Positions 17,593 through 25,770 of a stretch of 64,000 bases of DNA are shown here, piece by piece (position 1 is the first letter of the stretch; every line of letters starts with the position of its first letter). Both the position numbers and the translations under genes were made by a program. The DNA is from Sphaerotilus montanus (lineage in GTDB: Bacteria > Pseudomonadota > Gammaproteobacteria > Burkholderiales > Burkholderiaceae_C): assembly GCF_013410775.1 (NCBI RefSeq), contig NZ_JACCFH010000001.1:1-64000 (forward strand), in the 5' to 3' direction. The notes under the pieces are model-generated. The model ran no database searches and was not told where the DNA came from. It was given only the letters and a program-made list of their open reading frames with translations.

Positions 17593-18981
17593 TCACGCCA
17601 GCGCCATCGGCATCCGCACGGTGACCTCCAGCCCCGGCGCGGCCGCCCGCGCCACCAGCCGCCCGCCGTGGGCCTGCGCCACCAGCCGGCACAGGTACAG
17701 CCCCAGCCCCACCCCGCCACTGCTGCGACCGCGCGCGGCATCGGGCCGGTAGAAGGCCTCGCCGAGCTGGGCGAGCGCCTCGGGAGCGACACCCGGTCCG
17801 TGGTCGCGCACCGTGAAGACCAGCTCGTCCGCTTCCCGGCGCAAGCGGATCTGCAGCGGCGGCTGGCCATGGCGCAGCGCATTGCCGACGAGGTTGCGCA
17901 CCAGCAGCCGCCAGCGCGCCGGGTCGACCGCCACGGGACCGAGGTCCGCGTCCAGATCGAGTTCCAGCGCCACGTCCGCCGGCACCTGCTCGTGCACGGC
18001 GATCTCGACCAGTGCGGCCAGATCGACCGGCTCGCGCTGCAGCGCCGCGTGCCCGGCAGCCAGGCGCTCGCTCTCCAGCAGGTCGCTGATGAGTTCGCGC
18101 ATCTCGCCCAGGTCGCGCAGCAGCGCATCGCGCGAGGGGCCTTCGTCGACCAGTTCGGCATTCAGCCGCGCCCGCGTGAGCGGCGAACGCAGCTCGTGGC
18201 TGATCGACAGCAGCAGCGCCCGCTTGGCGTCCAGCATGTGGCGCAGCTCGCCCGCCATGGTGTTGATCTGCCCGGCGAGCCGGCCGAGCTCGTCGTCGCT
18301 GCGCACGGGAATCGGCGGGTCGAACTGGCCCTGTCCATAGCGCACCGCCCCGGCGCGGATGTCGCCGAGCGGCCGCAGCCAGTGCCGCATCACGAGGTAG
18401 GCGAGCCCGGTCAGCACCAGCAGCAGCCCGAGCGTGAACCAGCCGATCGCGCGCGGCCGGTGGCGCCAGGGCACGTCGCCGAGGCCGAATTCGAGCGTGT
18501 GGCCGTCGGCGGTGGTGCGGGTGAGCAGCAGCCAGCCGCGCTCGGTGTCGTCGCCGGCCGTGGGGGCCTCGTCGTCCTCGGGATGCATCCTGCGGTGCAT
18601 CGGCGGCATGGGCAACGGCCGCGGCGGCTCGCTCGCCATCCACGGCGGCAACAGGCCCTGGCGCTGCGCACGCAGCGCGCGCAGATGGGGGTGTGAATCC
18701 CACTGGACCTGCGGCCCGGCGATGCGCACCGACAGTGGCAGGCGCTCGACCAGGGCCTTGGCGCGCTCGACGTCCGGCGGAGAGCCCAGCTCGTCGGCAA
18801 GCCGGTCCACGTAATCGGCCACCAGCGGACGCACCAGCGCCCGCCAGCCACCGCCGATGGCGCGCTGCATCCCGCCGGTGAACACCGCCGTCAGCGCGAG
18901 TGCCAGCACCAGGAACAGCAGCACCAGCCGCACGCCGAGCGCGCCGGTCACGCGCCGGAATGCCTGCAGCGCCGCGTTCAT
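17593..18981 (-). CDS. Two-component sensor histidine kinase
   Basis: A 462-residue membrane kinase. A transmembrane helix (about 16-36) leads to a periplasmic domain of about 140 residues containing a Met/Pro/His-rich stretch (PLPMPPMHRRMHPEDDE). A second helix (about 180-197) and a HAMP region follow. The phosphoacceptor is His262 in SISHELRSPL, and the ATPase has N, G1 and G2 boxes (NALRHG, DHGPGV, GGVGLGLYL). It overlaps the response-regulator stop by 4 nt. The Met/His stretch next to a Spy-like gene suggests sensing of metal or envelope stress, by inference only. Confidence 0.92.
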   Translation of the reverse strand: MNAALQAFRRVTGALGVRLVLLFLVLALALTAVFTGGMQRAIGGGWRALVRPLVADYVDRLADELGSPPDVERAKALVERLPLSVRIAGPQVQWDSHPHLRALRAQRQGLLPPWMASEPPRPLPMPPMHRRMHPEDDEAPTAGDDTERGWLLLTRTTADGHTLEFGLGDVPWRHRPRAIGWFTLGLLLVLTGLAYLVMRHWLRPLGDIRAGAVRYGQGQFDPPIPVRSDDELGRLAGQINTMAGELRHMLDAKRALLLSISHELRSPLTRARLNAELVDEGPSRDALLRDLGEMRELISDLLESERLAAGHAALQREPVDLAALVEIAVHEQVPADVALELDLDADLGPVAVDPARWRLLVRNLVGNALRHGQPPLQIRLRREADELVFTVRDHGPGVAPEALAQLGEAFYRPDAARGRSSGGVGLGLYLCRLVAQAHGGRLVARAAAPGLEVTVRMPMALA

Positions 18982-19682
18982 GGCTGGCGCGCCCCGGCGA
19001 AGGTGTAGCCGGCGTTGCGCAGGGTCTTGATGCAGTCCAGCGGCTCCAGCTTCCTGCGGATGCGGCTGACGAGGATGTCGATGGCGCGGGTGTAGACGTC
19101 GGCGTCGTGGCCACGCAGCCGGGAGAGGATCTCGTCGCGGGTGAAGACCTTGTGGGGCTCGCCGGCCAGCAGCGCCAGCAGCTCGAACTCGGTGCCGGTC
19201 AGCTCGACCTCGGCCCCGTCGCGCAGCACCTGCCGGCGGTCCAGGTCGATCTCGATGCCGTCGAAGACCAGGCGCCGGCCGTTTTCAGGCGGCACCACGG
19301 CGGGCGCCGCCGGTTGACGGCGGCGCAGGATGGTCTGCAGGCGGGCGGCGAGTTCGCGCGGCTCGAAGGGCTTGGGCAGGTAGTCGTCGGCGCCGAGTTC
19401 GAGGCCGATGACGCGGTCCATCACGTCGCCACGCGCGGTGAGCATCAGGATGGGCAGGCCGGCCAGCGCCGGGTCGCGCCGGATCGCGCGGCAGACGTCG
19501 AAGCCGTCCATCTCGGGCAGCATCACGTCGAGGATGACCGCGTCGAAGCCGCCCTCGCGCAGGCGCGCCAGGCCCACGCTCGGGCGCAGCGCGCTCTCCA
19601 GCGTGAGGTCGAAGCGTTTCAGGTAGGCCGCCAGCGGGGCGGCCAGGTGTTCGTCGTCGTCGATGAGCAGCAGGCGGGGCAT
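18978..19682 (-). CDS. OmpR-family response regulator
   Basis: A 234-residue protein with an N-terminal receiver domain (acidic pocket DDD at 8-10, phosphoacceptor Asp52 in VILDVMLPEMDG, Thr/Lys positions in MLTARG and LPKPF). A C-terminal winged-helix DNA-binding domain contains ELTGTEFELLALLA and DILVSRIRRKLEP. It is encoded directly before its kinase with a 4-nt overlap, and 52 nt after the Spy-like gene on the same strand. The expected target is its own operon including the lipoprotein gene. Confidence 0.94.
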   Translation of the reverse strand: MPRLLLIDDDEHLAAPLAAYLKRFDLTLESALRPSVGLARLREGGFDAVILDVMLPEMDGFDVCRAIRRDPALAGLPILMLTARGDVMDRVIGLELGADDYLPKPFEPRELAARLQTILRRRQPAAPAVVPPENGRRLVFDGIEIDLDRRQVLRDGAEVELTGTEFELLALLAGEPHKVFTRDEILSRLRGHDADVYTRAIDILVSRIRRKLEPLDCIKTLRNAGYTFAGARQP

Positions 19683-19734
19683 GGCGGGATCCTAGCGCCG
19701 TGCGCGCGTCTGCTGTCGGCTTGTGGACGGTCGA

Positions 19735-20361
19735 TCAGCCGCCGTGGCGACCCATCATGCCGCGGCCCATCGGACCACGCTCCATGAAGGCGCGGACCTT
19801 GGCCTGCTGCTCGGGCTTGAGGCTGTCGTAGAAGTCACCCATGGCGGTGATGACGTCGGGCGCGGAGGAGCGCATGGCGTTGGCCTTCTGGTCGACGAGG
19901 GCCTGGGCGCCGGCGCGGTCGAATTTCTCGCCCTTGATGAGCGCCTGCATCTCGGCGCGCGGCATCATGCCGCCGCCCATGCCACCGGGGCCGCCATGGC
20001 CTTCGTGGCCCTTCATCTCACCCTTGCCCTGGCCCTGCCCCTGGCCCATCTGCCCGCCGCTGGCGGCCATCATGGCCATGCGCTTGGCGTGCATGGTGTC
20101 CATCAGGGTGACGAGCCGGGCCTTCTGGGCAGCGTCGAGCGACAGCTCGGTGGTGGCGCGCTCGATCATGCGGTCGCGGTGCTTCTGCATGTCGGCCGGG
20201 CTGTGTTGGCCGTGGCCCATCATGCCCATGTGGTGCTCGCGGCCGCCGCGGCCTTCGCCACGGCCGTCGCTGTTGAACGGGTTGTGTCCACAAGCGGACA
20301 GACCGACCACGAGACCGGCCGTGGCCAGGGCGAACAGGGAGCGCTTGATCAGGGGACGCAT
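19735..20361 (-). CDS. Spy/CpxP-like periplasmic lipoprotein, Met/His/Gly-rich
   Basis: About 208 residues. The N-terminal lipoprotein signal ends LVVGLSAC (Cys24). The mature part contains His/Met/Gly-rich stretches (REHHMGMMGHGQHS; later HEGHGGPGGMGGGMM) and two LTxxQ-like repeats (LSLDAAQKARL and LKPEQQAKV), the hallmark of Spy/CpxP chaperones and metal-binding CnrX-like proteins. The ATG at 20359-20361 is chosen because the signal peptide starts there. Co-orientation with the regulator and kinase genes suggests a CpxP-like sensor or chaperone for that system. Copper or other metal binding is plausible but unproven. Confidence 0.85.
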   Translation of the reverse strand: MRPLIKRSLFALATAGLVVGLSACGHNPFNSDGRGEGRGGREHHMGMMGHGQHSPADMQKHRDRMIERATTELSLDAAQKARLVTLMDTMHAKRMAMMAASGGQMGQGQGQGKGEMKGHEGHGGPGGMGGGMMPRAEMQALIKGEKFDRAGAQALVDQKANAMRSSAPDVITAMGDFYDSLKPEQQAKVRAFMERGPMGRGMMGRHGG

Positions 20362-20493
20362 GGTGAGAATTCCTTCTTCGGTATGGACTGGCTGGAGACG
20401 TGTCGCCCGGTCGGGGACCGGCTGCAACATGGACTCCATCGTGCCTGCCCGATGCTGCGCTGTCCTTTCTCGCAGGTATCGTCGTGTTTCGTT

Positions 20494-21600
20494 TTATGTC
20501 GCCGCCGGGTCGGCGCCCACGCGGTGGCGCGCCATGAAGCCGCGGTCGATCCGGTCCTTCCAGCGCCAGACCCAGCGCCCCTGCACCGCCAGCGGCCCCC
20601 AGGCAGCGATGGCGCGGCGCTCGCCGAGCGACAGCAGGTTCAGCGTGCGCACGGGGGCATCCCAGGGCACCGGCGCCCGCCCCGCCAGCCGCCCGAGCAC
20701 ATTCGCCGCCAGCGTGGCACCCGCCCGCACCGCGTAGACCCCGCTCTTCGGCAGCGGCCGGTCCAGCCGGCTGGCGACGTCGCCCGCGGCGAACACCGCC
20801 GGGTGCGACACGCTCTGCAGCGTCGGCAAGGTCGCCAGCCCGCCGTCTGGTGCCAGCGCCAGCCCGCTGCCCTGCAGCCAGCGCGGCGCGACCGTGCCGG
20901 TGGCCAGCACGACTTCGTCGGCGGGCCAGATCCGCCCGTCCGCGGTCACCACGGCGTCGGCGGCGATCTCGCGTGCGGCACCCTCGATGCAGCGCACGCC
21001 CCGGTCCGCCAGGGCCTGCGCCCCCAGCCGCCGCACGGCCGCGGGGTAGTTCGCCAGCAGCCCGGAGGCGCCCGCCACGAGGACCACCTCGGCCGCCGCC
21101 CCCAGCCGGTGCCGCCACGCCAGCGCCAGCTCGAAGCCCGCCGCGCCACCGCCGACCACGACCACCCGCCGCGGCGAGGCCTCGGCCAGCCGGCGCGTGG
21201 TGCGGGCCAGCCAGTCCTCGATCGGCCGCAGCGTGGGCACGCCGCCACCGAACCGACCGGCGTCCTGCACCGGGCCGGTGTTGACCGACAGCACGTCGTA
21301 GCCGAGCACGCCACCGTCGTCCAGCCGCACCGTGCGCGCCGCGGCATCCAGCCCCACGGCGGCGGCCAGCCGCAGCGTCACCCCGGCCGCAGCGGCCAGC
21401 GGCGCCAGCGCGATCACGCACTGCGCCTCGGTGTAGTGCCCGGCCAGCCAGCCGGGCAACATGCCGGAGTAGACCTGCCGCGGCGCCGGGGTGACGAGCA
21501 CCACCTCGACCTGCGCCGGCCGCTGCCGCGCCAGGGCCTGCAGCACCGCGAGCTGCGCGTGACCGCCACCGAGCAGGACGAGGCGTTGCGCCGCCTTCAC
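20494..21600 (-). CDS. FAD-dependent NADH-dehydrogenase-like oxidoreductase (SelD-N-terminal type)
   Basis: A 368-residue pyridine-nucleotide-disulfide-type flavoprotein. The N-terminal FAD motif is LVLLGGGHAQLAVL, the NAD motif is RVVVVGGGAAGFELALAW, and the second FAD contact is PAVFAAGDVA. It has no redox-active Cys pair. The GGGHAQL start and the YSGMLPGWLAGHY segment resemble the oxidoreductase domain found fused to selenophosphate synthetase in some bacteria. No selD is in the window. Translation begins with GTG overlapping the DUF3047 stop (GTGA). The 132-nt gap to the Spy-like gene ends this minus-strand run. Confidence 0.82.
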   Translation of the reverse strand: MKAAQRLVLLGGGHAQLAVLQALARQRPAQVEVVLVTPAPRQVYSGMLPGWLAGHYTEAQCVIALAPLAAAAGVTLRLAAAVGLDAAARTVRLDDGGVLGYDVLSVNTGPVQDAGRFGGGVPTLRPIEDWLARTTRRLAEASPRRVVVVGGGAAGFELALAWRHRLGAAAEVVLVAGASGLLANYPAAVRRLGAQALADRGVRCIEGAAREIAADAVVTADGRIWPADEVVLATGTVAPRWLQGSGLALAPDGGLATLPTLQSVSHPAVFAAGDVASRLDRPLPKSGVYAVRAGATLAANVLGRLAGRAPVPWDAPVRTLNLLSLGERRAIAAWGPLAVQGRWVWRWKDRIDRGFMARHRVGADPAAT

Positions 21601-22334
21601 GGCTGCCACGCCAGTGTGGCGACGTAGCCCAGGCTGTCCGCGCCGGTGTTGTCGGCATCGCCCGACACGGCCACCGCGCTCAGCGGCGGCAGCACGGTCC
21701 CCAGCTCGTCCGCAAACAGGCGGCGGAGATCCGCCGCCACATCGCGCCGCTCGTCTGCCCACGCCCCCAGCGGATCGCCCTGCCCGCGCACGACGACCAT
21801 GCGCAGGCGCCGGCTGTAGACGTTGTCGAGCACGGTGCCGACCGGCAGCGATGGATCCCAGACATAGCAGACCGTGGCCGCCGGCAGCGCCTGCCCGGTG
21901 CGGCTGCGCGCCAGACGCAGCACCTGGCGCTCGATGAACGGCACCTGCGTCAGCGGCAAGTCGAAGGAGGCGCACACCTTGAGCGCCACATCGTCGCCCG
22001 ACTTCTGGCGAAGATCGACGCGGGGATTGGGCCTGTCCAGCCGCCAGCGCCAGACCAGCTGGCCGGCAGCCGGCACGGTGCGCGGCGAGAGGTCGTGGAC
22101 CAGATGGCCGTAGCTGCCCCGGGCCTCGACACGCAGCACGCGCTGGCCATCGAGCAGCACGCTGTCGTACTGGGTCGACGGCAACTGCTGACGAGGCAGG
22201 CCGTTGAATTGCCAGCCGGCGCCGACCCGGTCCCCCGTGACCAGCGGCGGCAACACCGTCTGCTGCGCGTCCGCCGTGCTCACCAAGCCCGCGAACGCGA
22301 GCACCCACCCCGTGCACCAAGTGCGTCCAGCCAT
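21597..22334 (-). CDS. DUF3047 exported protein
   Basis: A 245-residue protein with a signal peptide (MAGRTWCTGWVLAFAGLVSTADA). The DUF3047 body contains LPSTQYDSVLLDGQRVLRVE, LVWRWRLDRPNPRVDLRQKS and TVCYVWDPSLPVGTVLDNVY. The family has unknown function and a predicted beta-sandwich fold. Only one base separates it from the upstream oxidoreductase stop, and its own stop overlaps the next start by 4 nt, so it is part of one transcription unit. Location is probably periplasmic. Confidence 0.85.
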   Translation of the reverse strand: MAGRTWCTGWVLAFAGLVSTADAQQTVLPPLVTGDRVGAGWQFNGLPRQQLPSTQYDSVLLDGQRVLRVEARGSYGHLVHDLSPRTVPAAGQLVWRWRLDRPNPRVDLRQKSGDDVALKVCASFDLPLTQVPFIERQVLRLARSRTGQALPAATVCYVWDPSLPVGTVLDNVYSRRLRMVVVRGQGDPLGAWADERRDVAADLRRLFADELGTVLPPLSAVAVSGDADNTGADSLGYVATLAWQP

Positions 22335-22335
22335 C

Positions 22336-24489
22336 TCAGCCTCCCCTGCGCCACGCGTGGTAACGCGCCAGCCAGCGCAGGGCGCCTTCCGGCTTGTGCG
22401 CGTCCTTCCAGCGCCCGGCGGTGAGCTTGGCTGCGTCGGACCAGCTCGGATACGGGTGGACCGTGCCGAGGATCTTGTTCAACCCCAGCCCGTGTTGCAT
22501 CGCCAGCGTGAATTCGGCGAGCAACTCGCCCGCGTGGGCGCCGACGATGGTGACGCCGAGCATCCGGTCGCGGCCTGGTTCGGTCAGCACTTGAATGAAG
22601 CCGGTGGTCTCGCGCTCGACGATGGCGCGGTCCAGATCGCCGAGCGGGTAGCGCGTCACCTCGACCGCCACGCCCTGCGCCGCCGCCTCGCGCTCGTTCA
22701 GACCGACGCGGGCGATCTCGGGATCCAGGAAGGTGACCGCCGGCATCACCCGGCCATCGACACGGAAGCGCCTGAACTGCCCGAACAGCGCGTTGACCGC
22801 CGCCGACCACGCCTGGTGACCCGCCGCGTGCGTGAACTGCCACGGCCCGGCCACGTCTCCGCAGGCATAGATGTTGGGGTGCAGCGTTTCGAGGTATTCA
22901 TTCGTCTCGATGGTGCGGCCCGCCGGGATGCCGAGCGCCTCCAGCCCGAAGCCCTGCAACCGCGCCGAGCGGCCGACCGCGACCAGCAGCCGGTCAAAGG
23001 CCACCGCCGCGCCGTCCGCCAGCTGCAGCACGCCGTCCGGCGCGCCGGCCGCGCTGGCCTCCGCGCGCTGCACGGCCACACCCAGCCGCAGGTCGACGCC
23101 CGCCGCACGCAGGCTGTCGGCGGCCAGCGCGCTTACCGCATCGTCCTCGCGCGCCAGCAGCCGCGGCGCCTGCTCGACCAGCGTGACCCCGCAGCCCAGC
23201 CGCGCCAGCGCCAGCGCGAGTTCGCAGCCGATCGGGCCGCCACCCAGCACCGCGAGCCGCCGCGGCGCCGTGCGCAGTCCCCACAGCGTGTCGCTGGTCA
23301 GGAAGGCCACGTCCTGCAGCCCCGGCAGCGGCGGCACCGTCGGCGCAGCGCCCGTGGCGATGACGATGGCGCGGGTGCTCAGCACCTCGCGCGTGCCGTC
23401 CGCGGCCGTGATCTCGACATGCCACGGATCGACCAGCCGCGCGTGGCCCTGCCGCACATCGACGCCCAGCGCCGTGTAGCGCTCGACCGAGTCGTGCGGC
23501 GCCACGCCCCGCACGGCGTCGGCGACCCGGTCCATCACGGCCGCGAAATCGACCGTGGCCGGCGCCGCCGTCAGGCCGAACTCGTTGGCCCGCGTCACCT
23601 CGTGGGCGAGTTTCGCGGCGCGGATGAGCGCCTTGCTCGGCACGCAGCCGGTGTTCAGGCAGTCGCCGCCCATCTGGTGCGCCTCGACCAGCGTCACCTT
23701 GGCCCGCACGGCGGCGGCGATGTAGCTCGTCACCAGCCCCGCCGCACCGGCGCCGATGACGACCAGATTGCGGTCGTACTGCTTCGGCCGCTGCGCCGCC
23801 CAGGGCTGCTGCACCCGGCGCGCCTGCCAGCCGGCGAGCACCGCCCGCGCGATCCACGGAAACACCGCCAGCAGCGCAAACGCCCCGAGCAGCTGCGGCG
23901 ACACGATGCCCGACAGCGACTGCAGACCACCCAGCGCCGTGCCCGCGTTCACGTAGACCAGCGTGCCCGGCAACATGCCGAGCTGGCTCACCCAGGCGTA
24001 GCGGCGTGCGGGCATCTTCGTCAGGCCCATCACCAGATTGATCACGAAGAACGGCACCAGCGGCACCAGGCGCAGCGTGAAGAGGTAAAAGGCGCCGTTG
24101 CGGTCCATGCCGCGGTGGACTTCGTCCAGCCGCGCGCCGAAGCGGCGGGAGACGCTGTCACGCAGCAGGTAGCGTGCGGCGAGGAAGGCCAGCGTCGCGC
24201 CCGCGGTGGACGCCAGCGACACCACCACCAGCCCGGTCCACAGCCCGAACAGCGCCCCGCCGGCCAGCGTCAGGATCACCGCGCCGGGCAGCGACAGCGC
24301 GGTGACGGTGACGTAGACCGCCATGTAGACAGCGATCACCGTCAGCGGGCGGGCGTCGTAGAGGGCGAGCAGTTCGGTCTGACGGGCCTTCAGCGTCTCC
24401 AGCCGCAGCCAGTGGCCGAGGTCAAAGAACCAGAACGCGGCGGCCAGCGCCACCACGGTCAGCAGGATCAGCCATTGGCGTCGGGTCAT
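22336..24489 (-). CDS. TVP38/VTT membrane domain fused to a MerA-like disulfide oxidoreductase
   Basis: A 718-residue fusion. Residues 1-230 form a TVP38/TMEM64 (VTT) domain with several transmembrane helices and the landmarks LSLPGAVILTLAGGALFG and FFVINLVMGLTKMPARRYAW. Residues about 240-718 are a class I disulfide oxidoreductase. It has the FAD motif VVIGAGAAGL, the redox pair Cys277/Cys282 in CLNTGC, an NAD motif with RRLAVLGGGPIGCELA, and the C-terminal dimerisation part ending with HPYPSWSDA. The N-terminal HMA domain of mercuric reductase is absent. The ATG at 24487-24489 follows CCCCCTCCC, and it overlaps the YnjF-like stop by 4 nt (ATGA). It may pass electrons to a membrane or periplasmic substrate; the substrate is unknown. 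Confidence 0.88.
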   Translation of the reverse strand: MTRRQWLILLTVVALAAAFWFFDLGHWLRLETLKARQTELLALYDARPLTVIAVYMAVYVTVTALSLPGAVILTLAGGALFGLWTGLVVVSLASTAGATLAFLAARYLLRDSVSRRFGARLDEVHRGMDRNGAFYLFTLRLVPLVPFFVINLVMGLTKMPARRYAWVSQLGMLPGTLVYVNAGTALGGLQSLSGIVSPQLLGAFALLAVFPWIARAVLAGWQARRVQQPWAAQRPKQYDRNLVVIGAGAAGLVTSYIAAAVRAKVTLVEAHQMGGDCLNTGCVPSKALIRAAKLAHEVTRANEFGLTAAPATVDFAAVMDRVADAVRGVAPHDSVERYTALGVDVRQGHARLVDPWHVEITAADGTREVLSTRAIVIATGAAPTVPPLPGLQDVAFLTSDTLWGLRTAPRRLAVLGGGPIGCELALALARLGCGVTLVEQAPRLLAREDDAVSALAADSLRAAGVDLRLGVAVQRAEASAAGAPDGVLQLADGAAVAFDRLLVAVGRSARLQGFGLEALGIPAGRTIETNEYLETLHPNIYACGDVAGPWQFTHAAGHQAWSAAVNALFGQFRRFRVDGRVMPAVTFLDPEIARVGLNEREAAAQGVAVEVTRYPLGDLDRAIVERETTGFIQVLTEPGRDRMLGVTIVGAHAGELLAEFTLAMQHGLGLNKILGTVHPYPSWSDAAKLTAGRWKDAHKPEGALRWLARYHAWRRGG

Positions 24490-25118
24490 GGGAGGGGGTC
24501 CTTGTTCGGTGCCGCGTCGAGCAGCGTCCATCCCGCGAGCAGCCGGGTGCCAATCGTCAGGCCGCAGAGCGCCGCAAAGCCCAGCGCCAGTGCGGGGAAC
24601 GCCGCCGGCCACAGGCACATCGCCGCGAAGCACAGCAGCGTCTCGGTGCCTTCGGTCAGGCCACCAAGGTAATAGAAGCCTTTTTGCGGATAGGCCGCGC
24701 TGTTCAGGCCCTGCCGCTCGGCCAGGATGGCGAAGGCGAGAAAGCTCGACCCGGTGCCGATGAACGCGGCCAGCAGCACGGCGGCGGCCAGCGCGTTGTG
24801 CGCCGGATCCAGCACCGCGAAGGCCAGCGGCACGCTGGCGTAGAACAGGAAATCGAGCGCGATGTCGAGGAAGGCGCCGCGCGGTGTCGGCGTGGTCAGC
24901 CGTGCAACCGCGCCGTCCAGCCCGTCGGCCAGCCGGCCCAGCGCCATCAGCAGCAGCCCCGCCAGCGGATGCCCCAGCGCCACCAGCCCGCTGCCCGACA
25001 GGCCGACCACCGCACCCGCCAGCGTCACCGCGTCCGCCGACACGCCACGCCGCACCAGCGCCCCGGCGAGCCGCTGCACCGCGGGCGTGAGCCAGGAGAG
25101 CACCAGTCGATCAAGCAT
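24486..25118 (-). CDS. CDP-alcohol phosphatidyltransferase (YnjF-like)
   Basis: A 210-residue integral membrane enzyme with the CDP-OH-P motif spread over DGLDGAVAR, then PRGAFLDIALD, which provides the metal-binding aspartates. Hydrophobic helices flank it on both sides. Such enzymes transfer a phosphatidyl or related group from a CDP-linked donor to an alcohol. YnjF in E. coli sits next to the ynjBCD transporter genes, matching the neighbourhood here. The start overlaps the 3' end of the ATPase gene by 8 nt, and the stop overlaps the fusion-gene start by 4 nt. The acceptor is unknown. Confidence 0.86.
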   Translation of the reverse strand: MLDRLVLSWLTPAVQRLAGALVRRGVSADAVTLAGAVVGLSGSGLVALGHPLAGLLLMALGRLADGLDGAVARLTTPTPRGAFLDIALDFLFYASVPLAFAVLDPAHNALAAAVLLAAFIGTGSSFLAFAILAERQGLNSAAYPQKGFYYLGGLTEGTETLLCFAAMCLWPAAFPALALGFAALCGLTIGTRLLAGWTLLDAAPNKDPLP

Positions 25119-25770
25119 CCGGGCCTCCATGGAAATCGGGGCCCAGATCCGGCAAGGCCAGCACCTGCGCGCCGGGCGGGATGTCGGCCGGATCGTGCGT
25201 GACCAGCACGGCCGGCAGGCCGTGGCGGGCCAGCGTCTGCCAGACCAGCGCCCGCATGGCGGCCCGCAGCGACACATCCAGCCGCGAGAACGGCTCGTCC
25301 AGCAGCAGCGCCCGCGGCGCGGCCAGCAAGGTGCGCAGCAAGGCGACCCGCTGCCGCTGGCCGCCGGACAACTGGTGCGGGCGCTTGGCCGCGTGCGCGG
25401 ACAGGCCGGCCTCGGCCAGCGCTGCCTCGGCGCGGGCGACACGCTCGGCACGCCAGCCGGCGGGCACGGCAAAGAGCAGGTTGTCGAGCGCGGTCAGGTG
25501 CGGAAACAGCAGGTCGTCCTGGAACATCAGCCCGAGCCGGCGGGCCTCGACCGGCAGCGTGTGCAAGGGCAGGTCGTCCAGCCACAGCCCGCCACTGGCC
25601 TGCAGCGGCGGTGCGGCCAGCCCGGCCAGTGCCTGCAGCAGCGAACTCTTGCCGCAGCCGCTCGGCCCGGTGACCACCAGCACCTCGCCGGGCGCCACCA
25701 CCGCATTCACCGGCCCGACCAGCACCCGGCCGTGCAGCGTGACGGTCACATCGACCAGCCGCAGCGTCAT
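25111..25770 (-). CDS. ABC transporter ATP-binding protein (YnjD-like)
   Basis: A 219-residue ABC ATPase with Walker A GPSGCGKSS, Q-loop MFQDDLLFPHL, signature LSGGQRQRVAL, Walker B RALLLDEPF and H-loop VTHDP. Its length is close to E. coli YnjD (217). It starts with ATG overlapping the permease stop by 4 nt. Together with the permease and Tat-exported binding protein it forms a complete importer. Its substrate is unassigned; thiamine or metal has been suggested for related systems, without evidence here. Confidence 0.9.
   Translation of the reverse strand: MTLRLVDVTVTLHGRVLVGPVNAVVAPGEVLVVTGPSGCGKSSLLQALAGLAAPPLQASGGLWLDDLPLHTLPVEARRLGLMFQDDLLFPHLTALDNLLFAVPAGWRAERVARAEAALAEAGLSAHAAKRPHQLSGGQRQRVALLRTLLAAPRALLLDEPFSRLDVSLRAAMRALVWQTLARHGLPAVLVTHDPADIPPGAQVLALPDLGPDFHGGPDA

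Noticed and set aside
20494-21600. Possible selenophosphate synthetase
   Set aside because: Only the flavoprotein domain type is present. The SelD catalytic domain is absent.
22204-24672. Plus-strand frame of 822 codons
   Set aside because: Antisense to the TVP38-oxidoreductase fusion, which has complete catalytic motifs.
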